Shown in pieces: positions 32,654-40,507 of a DNA stretch of 64,000 nucleotides. This DNA comes from Dactylosporangium sp. AC04546 (lineage in GTDB: Bacteria > Actinomycetota > Actinomycetes > Mycobacteriales > Micromonosporaceae). A program made the translations under genes and the position numbers. Where the stretch lies: NCBI RefSeq assembly GCF_022095675.1, contig NZ_JAHYSG010000001.1, positions 303,711 to 367,710 on the forward strand, in the 5' to 3' direction. How positions within the stretch are numbered: the stretch's first letter is position 1; every line of letters starts with the position of its first letter. The notes below the pieces were generated by a model. The model did no database searches. It saw only the letters and a program-made list of their open reading frames with translations, and was not told the origin of the DNA.

Positions 32654-33795
32654 AGCAGCTCGAGGATGGTGGCGTTGGCCTGCCCGCCGCCCTCGCACAT
32701 CGTCTGCAGCCCGTACCGGATGCCGTGGTCGCGCATGTGGTGTACCAGCGTGGTCATCAGCCGGGCGCCGGAGCCGCCGAGCGGGTGCCCGAGCGCGATC
32801 GCGCCGCCGTTGGGGTTGAGCGCCTTGGCGTCCGCCCCGATGTCGGCCAGCCACGCCAGGGGTACCGGCGCGAACGCCTCGTTGACCTCGAACGCACCGA
32901 TGTCCTGCGGCCGCAGCCCGGAGCGCTCCAGTGCCTTGCGGGTGGCCGGGATCGGCGCGGTCAGCATGATGACCGGATCACTGCCGGCCAGCACCGCCGT
33001 GTGCACCCGCGCGATCGGCGTCAGCCCGAGCTCGCGCGCCCTCTCGCTGGTGGTCAGCAGCAGCGCCGCCGAGCCGTCGGAGATCTGCGACGAGTTGCCG
33101 GCGGTGATGACGCCGTCGGGCCGGAACACGGTTCGCAGCTGGGCCAGCCCCTCGACCGTGCCGCCGCGGCGGATGCCCTCGTCGCGGCCGACGACAGTGC
33201 CGTCGGGCAGCGTGACCGGCGCGATCTGCGCGTCGAAGCGCCCCTCGTCCTGCGCCGCGGCCGCGCGCTCGTGACTGGCGAGCGCGAACTCGTCGCACTG
33301 GGTGCGGGAGAACCCCCACCGCTCGGCGATCATCTCGGCGCCGACACCCTGGTTCGGCGCCACCCCGCCGTAGCGCGCGGCGAAGCGCGAGCCGTTCGGG
33401 TCGGCGTCGCCGGAGGCGCTGCCCATCGGTACCCGTGACATCGACTCCACACCGCCGGCGACCACGACGTCGTAGTGCCCGGCGATCAGCCCGGCCGCGG
33501 CGAAGTGCACCGACTGCTGGCTGGAGCCGCACTGGCGGTCGACCGTCACACCGGTCACCGTGTCCGGCCAGCCGGCCGCCAGCACGGCTGTGCGGGCGAT
33601 GTCGAACGCCTGCTCGCCGACCTGGTCGACGCAGCCCCAGACGACGTCGTCCACGAGCGCGGGGTCGATCCCGCTGCGCTCGGCCAGTGCCTCGAGCACA
33701 TGGGCCGAGAGATCGACCGGGTGTACTCCGGAAAGGCCGCCGTTGCGCTTGCCCACCGGTGTCCGAACTGCCTCGACGATCACGGCATCCCGCAC
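32650..33795 (-). CDS. FadA6-like thiolase
   Basis: 381-residue thiolase. Cys89 is in TVDRQCGSSQQ, His in NPNGGAIALGHPLGGSG and the second Cys in LQTMCEGGGQANATI. GCVDQVGEQ and the motif VGKRNGGLSGVHPVDL closely follow mycobacterial FadA6, a thiolase of steroid C/D-ring catabolism. The GTG at 33795 is preferred: GAGGGG lies 8 bp upstream and the start matches the paralogue at 14718. An ATG at 33813 and a TTG at 33819 lack ribosome sites. It is followed by the coupled thioesterase and preceded by a perfect operator. Confidence 0.93.
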   Translation of the reverse strand: MRDAVIVEAVRTPVGKRNGGLSGVHPVDLSAHVLEALAERSGIDPALVDDVVWGCVDQVGEQAFDIARTAVLAAGWPDTVTGVTVDRQCGSSQQSVHFAAAGLIAGHYDVVVAGGVESMSRVPMGSASGDADPNGSRFAARYGGVAPNQGVGAEMIAERWGFSRTQCDEFALASHERAAAAQDEGRFDAQIAPVTLPDGTVVGRDEGIRRGGTVEGLAQLRTVFRPDGVITAGNSSQISDGSAALLLTTSERARELGLTPIARVHTAVLAGSDPVIMLTAPIPATRKALERSGLRPQDIGAFEVNEAFAPVPLAWLADIGADAKALNPNGGAIALGHPLGGSGARLMTTLVHHMRDHGIRYGLQTMCEGGGQANATILELL

Positions 33796-33819
33796 GTCCT
33801 GCCCCCTCGCCATACTCAA

Positions 33820-33835
33820 CCAACCAATTGGTTGG
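33820..33835. promoter_or_regulatory. Perfect CCAACCR-NN-YGGTTGG operator
   Basis: CCAACCAATTGGTTGG is a perfect palindrome, extended to 20 bp (AACC...GGTT). It lies between the thiolase (start 33795) and the 3' end of the TetR gene (33886), 24 bp before the thiolase start. Confidence 0.85.
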
Positions 33836-33885
33836 TTAAACGTATGGGCGCCGTCCGGCGTGCGTCAAGCGGCGGGAAGGGCGGC

Positions 33886-34572
33886 TCAGCCGTTGACGCG
33901 CTGGCGGCGCGAGGCCGGCGGGGCGGCCGCGGCGGTGTTGGCCTTGCCCGAGCGGGCCGGTGCCGCGCTGGTGGCGGCGGGCGGCTCGAAGGCGCGGATG
34001 CCGTTGATGACGAACTCGGTCACCTCGTCGACGAGCCGGGTGTCGGTGCTGGTGCTCGCCGGGCGGCGATACCAGCTCGGCAGGTAGGCCAGCAGCCCGA
34101 TGATCGAGTAGAGGATCGTCGAGGGCGAGAGGGGCCGGAACTCCCCGGTGCGGGTGCCCTCCGCCAGCAACGACTTCACGAACTCCTCGTAGCGGTAGAT
34201 CCGCTGGCGGATCGACCGGGCCTGCTCCTCCGGCAGCCGCTGGTCGATCCACGGCACCTCCTGGAAGAACACGACCAGCTCGTCGTGCTTGGTCGCCACC
34301 AGGGCGACCTGCTCCCGGACGAAGAACCGCATCCGGTCCAGCCCGCTGCCGGTCAGCGGCACCCGGGCGAGCAGCTCCAGCGTCGCGTCGACCTGCTCGG
34401 AGAGCAGTTCGTTGAGGATCGCGCTCTTGGACGGGTAGTAGTGGTACAAGGTGCCCTTGTTGAGCCCGACCTCGTCGGCGATCAGGTCCATCGTCGCGGC
34501 GAGGTAGCCCTGCTCGCGGAATATCCGGGCCGCCGTCGCGCGGACCTCGTCCCGGCGGGACGGCCTAGGCAT
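33886..34572 (-). CDS. TetR-family regulator, proposed repressor of the catabolic regulon
   Basis: 228-residue TetR protein. The N-terminal HTH includes TMDLIADEVGLNKGTLYHYYPSK (about residues 29-51); the helical ligand domain follows, and the C-terminal 25 residues are Ala/Arg-rich and probably disordered. The ATG at 34572 was chosen over longer frames because it precedes the canonical RRDEVRATAARIFRE start. It is flanked on both sides by the palindrome: 33820 at its 3' end and 34650 and 34710 in its promoter region. By position it is the best candidate for the protein that binds all twelve sites and controls itself; TetR repressors of CoA pathways often sense a CoA ester. It does not have the KstR or KstR2 operators nearby. 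Confidence 0.93.
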   Translation of the reverse strand: MPRPSRRDEVRATAARIFREQGYLAATMDLIADEVGLNKGTLYHYYPSKSAILNELLSEQVDATLELLARVPLTGSGLDRMRFFVREQVALVATKHDELVVFFQEVPWIDQRLPEEQARSIRQRIYRYEEFVKSLLAEGTRTGEFRPLSPSTILYSIIGLLAYLPSWYRRPASTSTDTRLVDEVTEFVINGIRAFEPPAATSAAPARSGKANTAAAAPPASRRQRVNG

Positions 34573-34649
34573 GCCGCACTCGTGTCCGCACTGATGACCT
34601 CCGACTGTGTTGTGCCAACCCTTTGTACTCCGGGCCGATCCGAGTTTAA

Positions 34650-34665
34650 CCGGCCGGTGGGTCGG
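34650..34665. promoter_or_regulatory. Degenerate operator between the TetR gene and the dehydrogenase pair
   Basis: CCGGCCGGTGGGTCGG keeps only the outline of the palindrome, extended by AA/TT on the outside. It is 77 bp upstream of the TetR start, so it could serve autoregulation. Confidence 0.45.
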
Positions 34666-34709
34666 TTTCATTCCGGGACGGTAAACAGCGGCGGTAGCTT
34701 GCCAACCAA

Positions 34710-34728
34710 CCAACCAGTTGGTTATAAC
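34710..34728. promoter_or_regulatory. CCAACCR-NN-YGGTTGG operator overlapping a -10 element
   Basis: CCAACCAGTTGGTTAT (34710-34725) is followed by, and shares bases with, TATAAC (34723-34728). An additional CCAA repeat precedes it. It lies 24 bp before the dehydrogenase start at 34750. Confidence 0.78.
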
Positions 34729-34749
34729 GGAATCCCCGAAGGAGGCCCG

Positions 34750-35802
34750 ATGGACCTGGAGCTGACGCCCGACGAGCGTGACGTCGCTGAGGCGTTCGCG
34801 CGTGTCTTCACCCGCGACTCGTCGAGCGAGCGGGTCCGCGCCGCCGAGGACGCCGGGTTCGACCCGGCGCTGTGGAAGACGCTCGCCGGCATGGGCGCGA
34901 TCGGCATCGCCGTCCCGGCCGCCGCGGGTGGCAGCGGCGGCGGTTTCGTGGAGCTGGCGCTGATCGCCGAGGCGGCCGGACGCCGGCTCGCCTGTGTGCC
35001 CCTGGTCGAGGCCGCGGTCGCCGCCCGGCTGCTCGCCGACCTCGGCGCCCCGGCCGAGCTCGTCGCCGAGGCCGTCAACGGCGAACGGGTCACCGTCCTC
35101 GCGCCGCGCTCCGCCGAGCAGGGCGTCGCCCGCCGCGTCCCGGCCGGCTCGGTGGCCGGAGGCGTGGTGGCCCTCGACGGCGACGAGCTCGTCCTCGTGC
35201 GCGGCGCCTCCGACGACCACGGCGGCCCCGGTCGTCCAGGTGCCGCGGCCGGTCGTGACCTCGGGTTCCAGGCCGTCGCCGACCGCCCACTGCGCGGGGC
35301 CGGCCTCGACCGGCGCGTCCTCGCCGCCGGGGTGCAGGCCCACGACCTGTGGCGCCGGGCCCGCGACCGCTGGCGGCTCGGCACCGCCGCCGCGTGCACC
35401 GGGCTGGCCGCCGAGGCGCTCGACATCGCCGTGCGGTACGCGACCGAGCGTCACCAGTTCGGCGCCCCCATCGGCTCGTTCCAGGCGCTCCAGCAGCCCC
35501 TCGCCGACGTCGCGATGGCCACCGACGGTGCCCGGCTCGTCGCGCGGGAAGCCGCCTGGCGACACGACCAGGGGCTGGAGTCGTGGGCCGGCGCGGCGGC
35601 GGTCGCGTTCGCGCACGCCGCCGAGACCGCCGTCCGCGCCGGCGAACTGTGCCTGCACGTGCACGGCGGATACGGGTTCACGCTGGAGTACGACGCGCAG
35701 CTGTACCTGCGCCGGGCCAAGGCGACCCGCCTGAGCGCCGGCGACCCGGACCTGCTCTGGGAAGAGATCGGGGCGGCGACGATGGCCGCGGGAGGGCACT
35801 GA
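34750..35802 (+). CDS. Acyl-CoA dehydrogenase-like subunit, short (partner of the next gene)
   Basis: 350-residue acyl-CoA dehydrogenase-fold protein. The N-terminal helical domain (MDLELTPDERDVAEAFARVF, LAGMGAIGIAVPAAAGG) and the C-terminal domain (ATERHQFGAPIGSFQALQQPLADV, LHVHGGYGFTLEYDAQLYLRRAKA) are clear. The middle beta-domain is short and degenerate, and no catalytic Glu is seen, as in the non-catalytic subunits of heteromeric steroid dehydrogenases. ATG at 34750 has AAGGAGG upstream and follows the operator. The partner starts at the stop codon (overlap 1 bp). It heads the operon 34750-37882. Confidence 0.9.
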   Translation: MDLELTPDERDVAEAFARVFTRDSSSERVRAAEDAGFDPALWKTLAGMGAIGIAVPAAAGGSGGGFVELALIAEAAGRRLACVPLVEAAVAARLLADLGAPAELVAEAVNGERVTVLAPRSAEQGVARRVPAGSVAGGVVALDGDELVLVRGASDDHGGPGRPGAAAGRDLGFQAVADRPLRGAGLDRRVLAAGVQAHDLWRRARDRWRLGTAAACTGLAAEALDIAVRYATERHQFGAPIGSFQALQQPLADVAMATDGARLVAREAAWRHDQGLESWAGAAAVAFAHAAETAVRAGELCLHVHGGYGFTLEYDAQLYLRRAKATRLSAGDPDLLWEEIGAATMAAGGH

Positions 35803-36947
35803 TGGACTTCGCACTGGACGAGCGGGCCGAGACATTCCGCGCCGAGGTGCAGGCGTTCCTGCGCGAGCACCTGACCGACGCGGTCCGCGCGCGGGTGGCC
35901 GCGTCCGGCACCTACCACGACTGGGAGTTCCACCGCGCGGTCGCCCGGCAGGGCTGGATCGGCGCCGGGTGGCCGGTCGAGGACGGCGGGCAGGGCCGCG
36001 ACCGCGCGGACCTCGACATCCTCTACGAGGAGCTGGCCGCGGCCGGCGCACCCGTCGAGGGCATGTCGGTGACGCTCATCATCGCCGAGACCGTCCGCCG
36101 GGTCGGCACGCCCGAGCAGAAGGAACGGATCCTCGGCCCCGTGCGGGAGGGCCGGCTGCTGCTGAGCCTCGGTTACACCGAGCCCGACGCCGGATCCGAC
36201 CTCGCCTCGGCGCGCACCCGCGCCGTGCGCGACGGCGACACCTGGCGCATCGACGGGCAGAAGAACTTCACCACCCACGCCCACGAGGCCGACTACGTCT
36301 TCCTGCTGGCGCGCACCGATCCGCAGGCGCCCAAGCACGCCGGCCTGACCATGTTCCTCGTGCCGACCTCGGCGGAGGGGTTCTCCCTGACGCCCGTGCA
36401 CACGCTGAGCGGCGAACGCACGAACCTCACCTTCTACTCCGGCGTGCACGTCGGCGACGACGCCCGCATCGGCGATGTCGGCCAGGGCTGGCCCATCGTC
36501 AGCCTGGCCCTTGCGTTCGAGCGCGGCGGCGAGTTCGCCGCCCAGCTGCGCCGCCTGGTGCACGCGACGGTCGCGTGGGCGCACGCGGCGCGCCGCACCG
36601 GCGACACCCGGCTGCTGCGGCGGCTCGGTCGGGTCGCCGCCGCCACCGACGTCGCCCGCCTGCTCGGCTCGCAGGCCACCTGGCTGCGCTCCTCGGCCCA
36701 GGCCGGTGCCGTGGAGGGCGCGATGGCCAAGGTGTACGGCACCGAGGCGCTGCTGGCCGGCACGGGCGCGCTGCTGGACGCGGCCGGACCCGACGGGCTG
36801 CTGGCCGGGCCGGGCGAACCCGCGGCCGAACTGCAGCATTTGTACCGCGAAGCCCAGATCTCGACGCTCTACGGTGGTACCAGCGAGGTCCTGCGCGGCG
36901 TCATCGCCGAACGCCGGCTCGGGCTGCCCCGTAGCCGCCGAGGCTGA
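35802..36947 (+). CDS. Acyl-CoA dehydrogenase, catalytic subunit of a second pair
   Basis: 381-residue acyl-CoA dehydrogenase with LGYTEPDAGSDLASA in the active-site region and C-terminal YGGTSEVLRGVIAER with catalytic Glu362. Order is reversed compared with the 26942 pair: here the shorter partner comes first. The tight overlap indicates an obligate complex. The substrate is presumably a different intermediate of the same pathway; steroid degraders use several such pairs for side-chain and ring fragments. Confidence 0.93.
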   Translation: MDFALDERAETFRAEVQAFLREHLTDAVRARVAASGTYHDWEFHRAVARQGWIGAGWPVEDGGQGRDRADLDILYEELAAAGAPVEGMSVTLIIAETVRRVGTPEQKERILGPVREGRLLLSLGYTEPDAGSDLASARTRAVRDGDTWRIDGQKNFTTHAHEADYVFLLARTDPQAPKHAGLTMFLVPTSAEGFSLTPVHTLSGERTNLTFYSGVHVGDDARIGDVGQGWPIVSLALAFERGGEFAAQLRRLVHATVAWAHAARRTGDTRLLRRLGRVAAATDVARLLGSQATWLRSSAQAGAVEGAMAKVYGTEALLAGTGALLDAAGPDGLLAGPGEPAAELQHLYREAQISTLYGGTSEVLRGVIAERRLGLPRSRRG

Positions 36948-36985
36948 GCCGACCCCCACACCACGATTGCGCGAGGGAGAACATC

Positions 36986-37882
36986 TTGACCGATCAGCCG
37001 TCGAATCAGCCGGCGCATCAGCTGCGCTTCGACGACCGGGTGGCGATCGTCACCGGCGCCGGAGGCGGACTCGGGCGGGCCTACGCGCTGCTGCTGGCGT
37101 CCCGCGGCGCGCACGTGGTCGTCAACGACATCGACCGCAAGGACGACAGCGGAACCACCCCGGCCGCCTCCGTCGCCGCGGAGATCAACGGGCTGGGCGG
37201 GTCAGCCGTCGCCCACGACGGGTCCATCGCCGAACCGTCGGCCGGGCCGGCGGTCGTGGACACCGCGATGCAGGCGTTCGGGCGGGTCGACATCGTCGTC
37301 AACAACGCCGGGATCGTCCGGGACCGCTCGTTCGGCAAGATGTCGGACCAGGAGGTCAAGGACGTCCTGGACGTGCACCTGCACGGCACCATCGGCCTGA
37401 CCCGCGCGGCGTGGAACGTGCTGCGGGAGCGTCAGTACGGCCGGGTCGTCATGACCACGTCGGTCGCCGGGCTGTGGGGCAACCTCGGTCAGGCCAACTA
37501 CTCCGCGGCCAAAGCGGGGCTGGTCGGGCTCGGGCGCACCCTCGCCGTCGAGGGCGCCCGGCACGGCATCCGGGTCAACCTCATCTCCCCGGGCGCCGCG
37601 ACGGCCATGACGTCCGCGATGCTGCCCGAGCACCTGCACGAGCGGATGTCGCCCGACCGCGTCGCGCCGATGGTCGCCTACCTCTGCCACGAGTCGTGCA
37701 CCCTCACCGGCGAGATCCTGTTCGCCGCCGCGGGACGATACGCCCGGAACCTCATCATCGAGACGGCTGGGTACGAAAACCCCGATGCGACCGTGGAGGA
37801 CATCGCCACGCATCTGCCGGACATCCTGGACACCACGTCGTGGACCGTGCCGGCGCAGGCAGTGCAGCTCCCGCCGGGCTGA
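36986..37882 (+). CDS. SDR, HSD17B4/MFE-2-type (R)-3-hydroxyacyl-CoA dehydrogenase
   Basis: 298-residue short-chain dehydrogenase starting at a TTG codon at 36986, supported by GGGAGA about 7 bp upstream. TGAGGGLGRAYALLLA, the dinucleotide-contacting VVVNDID and NNAGIVRDRSF, plus YSAAK are the pattern of the dehydrogenase domain of peroxisomal multifunctional enzyme type 2 and of bacterial Hsd4A. These oxidise (3R)-hydroxyacyl-CoA; the matching MaoC-type hydratase is encoded at 39632. The N-terminus (MTDQPSNQPAHQL) is polar. It is the last gene of the 34750 operon. Confidence 0.9.
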   Translation: MTDQPSNQPAHQLRFDDRVAIVTGAGGGLGRAYALLLASRGAHVVVNDIDRKDDSGTTPAASVAAEINGLGGSAVAHDGSIAEPSAGPAVVDTAMQAFGRVDIVVNNAGIVRDRSFGKMSDQEVKDVLDVHLHGTIGLTRAAWNVLRERQYGRVVMTTSVAGLWGNLGQANYSAAKAGLVGLGRTLAVEGARHGIRVNLISPGAATAMTSAMLPEHLHERMSPDRVAPMVAYLCHESCTLTGEILFAAAGRYARNLIIETAGYENPDATVEDIATHLPDILDTTSWTVPAQAVQLPPG

Positions 37883-37911
37883 CCGCCGGGACGAGCTGGA
37901 GAGGCGTTGCG

Positions 37912-37927
37912 CAACCGGGACCGGTTG
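37912..37927. promoter_or_regulatory. Variant palindrome near the main operator
   Basis: CAACCGGGACCGGTTG is perfectly symmetric but with a spacing 2 bp wider than the regulon operator. Its centre is 35 bp from that of the full site at 37947. Confidence 0.4.
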
Positions 37928-37946
37928 GGCGACGATGCAGGAATTA

Positions 37947-37962
37947 TCAACCGGCCGGTTGG
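37947..37962. promoter_or_regulatory. CCAACCR-NN-YGGTTGG operator before the second ligase operon
   Basis: TCAACCGGCCGGTTGG differs from the palindrome in its first base only. TAACAG follows as a possible -10. It is 26 bp before the ATG at 37989. Confidence 0.78.
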
Positions 37963-37988
37963 TAACAGCGCTCACCGTGGAGCAGGCC

Positions 37989-39611
37989 ATGTCGACAGGA
38001 ACCACGATCGGGTCAGGGCGGCGGATCGGGCCGCTGTCGGAGTGGACCGCCCAGGGCGGTGACGAGCTGCTGACCGACTCGGTGCCGGGGCTGCTGGCCC
38101 GGCAGGCCGACCGGTACGGCGACCGTCCGGCACTGTGGTGGCCCGAGAACGGCGGCCTGGCCAGACTCACCTACGCCGAGCTCGCCGCCGCGGCCGGCAC
38201 GGTCGCCCGGGCGCTGGCCGGCCGGGCCGCGCCCGGCGAGCGGATCGCCGTCTGGTCGCGCAACAGCGTCGAGTGGGTTGTGCTCGAGTACGGCTGCGCG
38301 ATGGCCGGGCTGATCCTCACCCCGTTCAACACCGCCTGGACCGACGCCGAGGTCGACCACGCCAACCGGCTGACCACGCCTTCGCTGGTGTTCGCCGGGA
38401 CCGGCCCGACCGGTGACAGCCTGGTGCCCCGGGCCGCCGGCGTGTGCGGCGACGGCATTGTCCTCGACCTCGCCGCCGTGCGCGACTGGGCGGCCGGCGC
38501 CGAACCTGGCGAACTGCCCGACGTCGCGGCCGGGGACCCGTTCCTCATCCAGTTCACCTCCGGCACCACCGGCCGCTCGAAGGGTGCCGTCCTCACCCAC
38601 CAGGCCGTGCTCAACGCCGCCCGCGAACGCAACCGCCGCGACGTCATCGGCCCCGCCGACACCTGGCTCAATCCCGTGCCGTACCACCACATCGGCGGCT
38701 CCTGCTTCGTCATCCTCGGCGGCCTCGTCGACGCCGGCGCGTTCGTCGTCGTCGAGAAGTACGTGCCGGCCGAGACGATGCGACTGCTCGACCACGGCGT
38801 GGTCAACCGGATCGGCGGCGTCCCGACGATGGTCATCGACGCCCTCGACCACCTCGGCGACCGGGCCGCCACGGCCGGCCTGCGCTCGGTCGCGGTCGGC
38901 GGGGCCACGGTGACCCAGCACCTGGTCGAACGGATCCGCCGGACGCTCGGCGCGCCGGTCATCAACACCTACGCGCAGTCCGAGTGCCCGGCCATCACCT
39001 CGACCGAGATCGACGACGACGCGGCCATCATCGCGGCCACCGTCGGGCGGCCCGTCGCCGGCGTCGAGGTCCGCATCGTCGACCCGGCCACCGGCGAGCC
39101 CGTGCCGATCGGGACCGTCGGCGAGATCCGGACCCGCTCGCCGTACGTGATGCGCGGGTACTGGGGCATGCCCGAGCAGACCGCCGAGGTCCTGCCGGCC
39201 GACGGCTACCTGCGCACCGGCGACCTGGCGTCGATGGACGAGTTCGGCAACGTCACCTTCCAGGGCCGGGTCCGCGACGTCATCATCCGCGGCGGCGAGA
39301 ATGTGTACCCCGCCGAGGTGGAGGAGTGCCTCGCCGCGCACCCGGGGATCGCCTCGGCGGTCCTGGTCGGCATCGACGACGAGCGGCTCGGCGAACGCGT
39401 CGCCGCCGTCGTGGTCCGCGCCCCCGCCAGCGCCGTGACCGGGCCGGAACTCACCGAGTACCTGCGGGAGAAGGTGGCCCGCTTCAAGCTCCCGGAGGTC
39501 TGGCGGTTCGTCGACGGGCTGCCGATGACGGCGTCGGGCAAGGTCCGCCGCTTCCTGGTCCGCGACGACACGAACGCCGAGCTGGCCGCCGCGCGCCCGG
39601 CCGAACAGTAA
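37989..39611 (+). CDS. Acyl-CoA ligase (AMP-binding), paralogue of 14853-16463
   Basis: 540-residue acyl-CoA synthetase. P-loop FTSGTTGRSKG, YAQSE, hinge GRVRDVIIRGGENVYP and A10 motif LPMTASGKVRRF are intact. The N-terminus GSGRRIGPLSEWTAQGG repeats the start of the ligase at 14853. ATG at 37989 follows GGAG and lies behind the operator; a longer frame would include it. It heads the operon that runs to the IpdB-like gene at 43968, so it may activate an acid formed later in the pathway than the one used by the 14853 enzyme. Confidence 0.92.
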   Translation: MSTGTTIGSGRRIGPLSEWTAQGGDELLTDSVPGLLARQADRYGDRPALWWPENGGLARLTYAELAAAAGTVARALAGRAAPGERIAVWSRNSVEWVVLEYGCAMAGLILTPFNTAWTDAEVDHANRLTTPSLVFAGTGPTGDSLVPRAAGVCGDGIVLDLAAVRDWAAGAEPGELPDVAAGDPFLIQFTSGTTGRSKGAVLTHQAVLNAARERNRRDVIGPADTWLNPVPYHHIGGSCFVILGGLVDAGAFVVVEKYVPAETMRLLDHGVVNRIGGVPTMVIDALDHLGDRAATAGLRSVAVGGATVTQHLVERIRRTLGAPVINTYAQSECPAITSTEIDDDAAIIAATVGRPVAGVEVRIVDPATGEPVPIGTVGEIRTRSPYVMRGYWGMPEQTAEVLPADGYLRTGDLASMDEFGNVTFQGRVRDVIIRGGENVYPAEVEECLAAHPGIASAVLVGIDDERLGERVAAVVVRAPASAVTGPELTEYLREKVARFKLPEVWRFVDGLPMTASGKVRRFLVRDDTNAELAAARPAEQ

Positions 39612-39631
39612 CCGACGAGAAGGAGAACTGG

Positions 39632-40507
39632 ATGCCGATCGATCCCGGCGTAGCCCTGGCGGCGCCCCCGACGGTCGAGGAGATCGGGTGGGACGCGTCC
39701 GACGTGCTGCTCTACCACCTGGCGCTCGGCGCCGGCGCCGACCCGGTCGACCCGGTCGAGCTGCGCTACGCGACCGAGTCCGGCGCCGTCGTCGTGCCGA
39801 CGTTCGCCGTCGTCGCACCGATGCTGCGCTCGACCCAGCCGCCGCGGGTGGCGTACCCCGGCGTCGAGGTCGACCTGCGCACGATCCTGCACGGCAGCCA
39901 GCGGGTCGAGCTGCACAACCCGATCCCGCGGGACGGCAAGGCCACGGTCCGCACCCGGGTCGCCGACCTCTACGACAAGGGATCCGCGGCGGTGATCGTC
40001 GTCGACACCGAGGCGACCGGCGCCGACGGTGCTCCACTGTGGACCTCCAGCATGCGGATGTTCGCCCGCGGTGCGGGCGGCTTCGGCGGCGAACGCGGCC
40101 CCGCCGGCCCGCCGGACCCGCCGCGGCGCGCGCCCGAGCACACGATCGTGACCCCGACGCTGCCGCAGCAGGCGCTGTGGTACCGCCTGCTGGGCGACCG
40201 CAACCCGCTGCACGCCGATCCCGCGGTCGCCGAGGCCGCCGGCTTCCCGCGGCCGATCCTGCACGGGCTCTGCACGTACGGCATCGCCTGCCGGGCGATC
40301 GTCGACGCGGTGCTCGACGGCCGCGCCGAGCGGGTCCGGGCGATCGAGGCGCGCTTCGCCGGCGTCGTGTACCCCGGCGAGACGCTGCGCACGTCGGTCT
40401 GGCGCGAGGACGGCCGGCTGCTCTTCGTGTCGACCGTGGACGAGCGCGACAACGCCCTCGCCCTGGCCGGCGGCGAGCTGACCGTCGACGAAGGGCAGCC
40501 CGCATGA
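39632..40507 (+). CDS. MaoC-like (R)-specific enoyl-CoA hydratase (MFE-2 hydratase-like)
   Basis: 291-residue double-hotdog hydratase. The N-terminal hotdog lacks catalytic residues; the C-terminal one has the hydratase-2 motif with Asp189, Asn191 and His194 (GDRNPLH) followed by GFPRPILHGLC. This is the arrangement of the MFE-2 hydratase-2 domain and of steroid Hsd4B/ChsH-type enzymes. It should add water to trans-2-enoyl-CoA to give the (3R)-hydroxy product oxidised by the SDR at 36986. ATG at 39632 has AAGGAG upstream. The crotonase gene overlaps its stop (ATGA). Confidence 0.92.
   Translation: MPIDPGVALAAPPTVEEIGWDASDVLLYHLALGAGADPVDPVELRYATESGAVVVPTFAVVAPMLRSTQPPRVAYPGVEVDLRTILHGSQRVELHNPIPRDGKATVRTRVADLYDKGSAAVIVVDTEATGADGAPLWTSSMRMFARGAGGFGGERGPAGPPDPPRRAPEHTIVTPTLPQQALWYRLLGDRNPLHADPAVAEAAGFPRPILHGLCTYGIACRAIVDAVLDGRAERVRAIEARFAGVVYPGETLRTSVWREDGRLLFVSTVDERDNALALAGGELTVDEGQPA

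Noticed and set aside
13495..33795. The steroid regulators KstR or KstR2 as controllers
   Set aside because: The operator bases (CCAACCR-NN-YGGTTGG) do not match either published motif, so I do not name the TetR gene after them.
34750..35802. Frameshift in the middle of the short acyl-CoA dehydrogenase-like gene
   Set aside because: The middle domain looks poor, but no alternative frame gives a better match and the ends are intact; partner subunits of such pairs are usually degenerate there.
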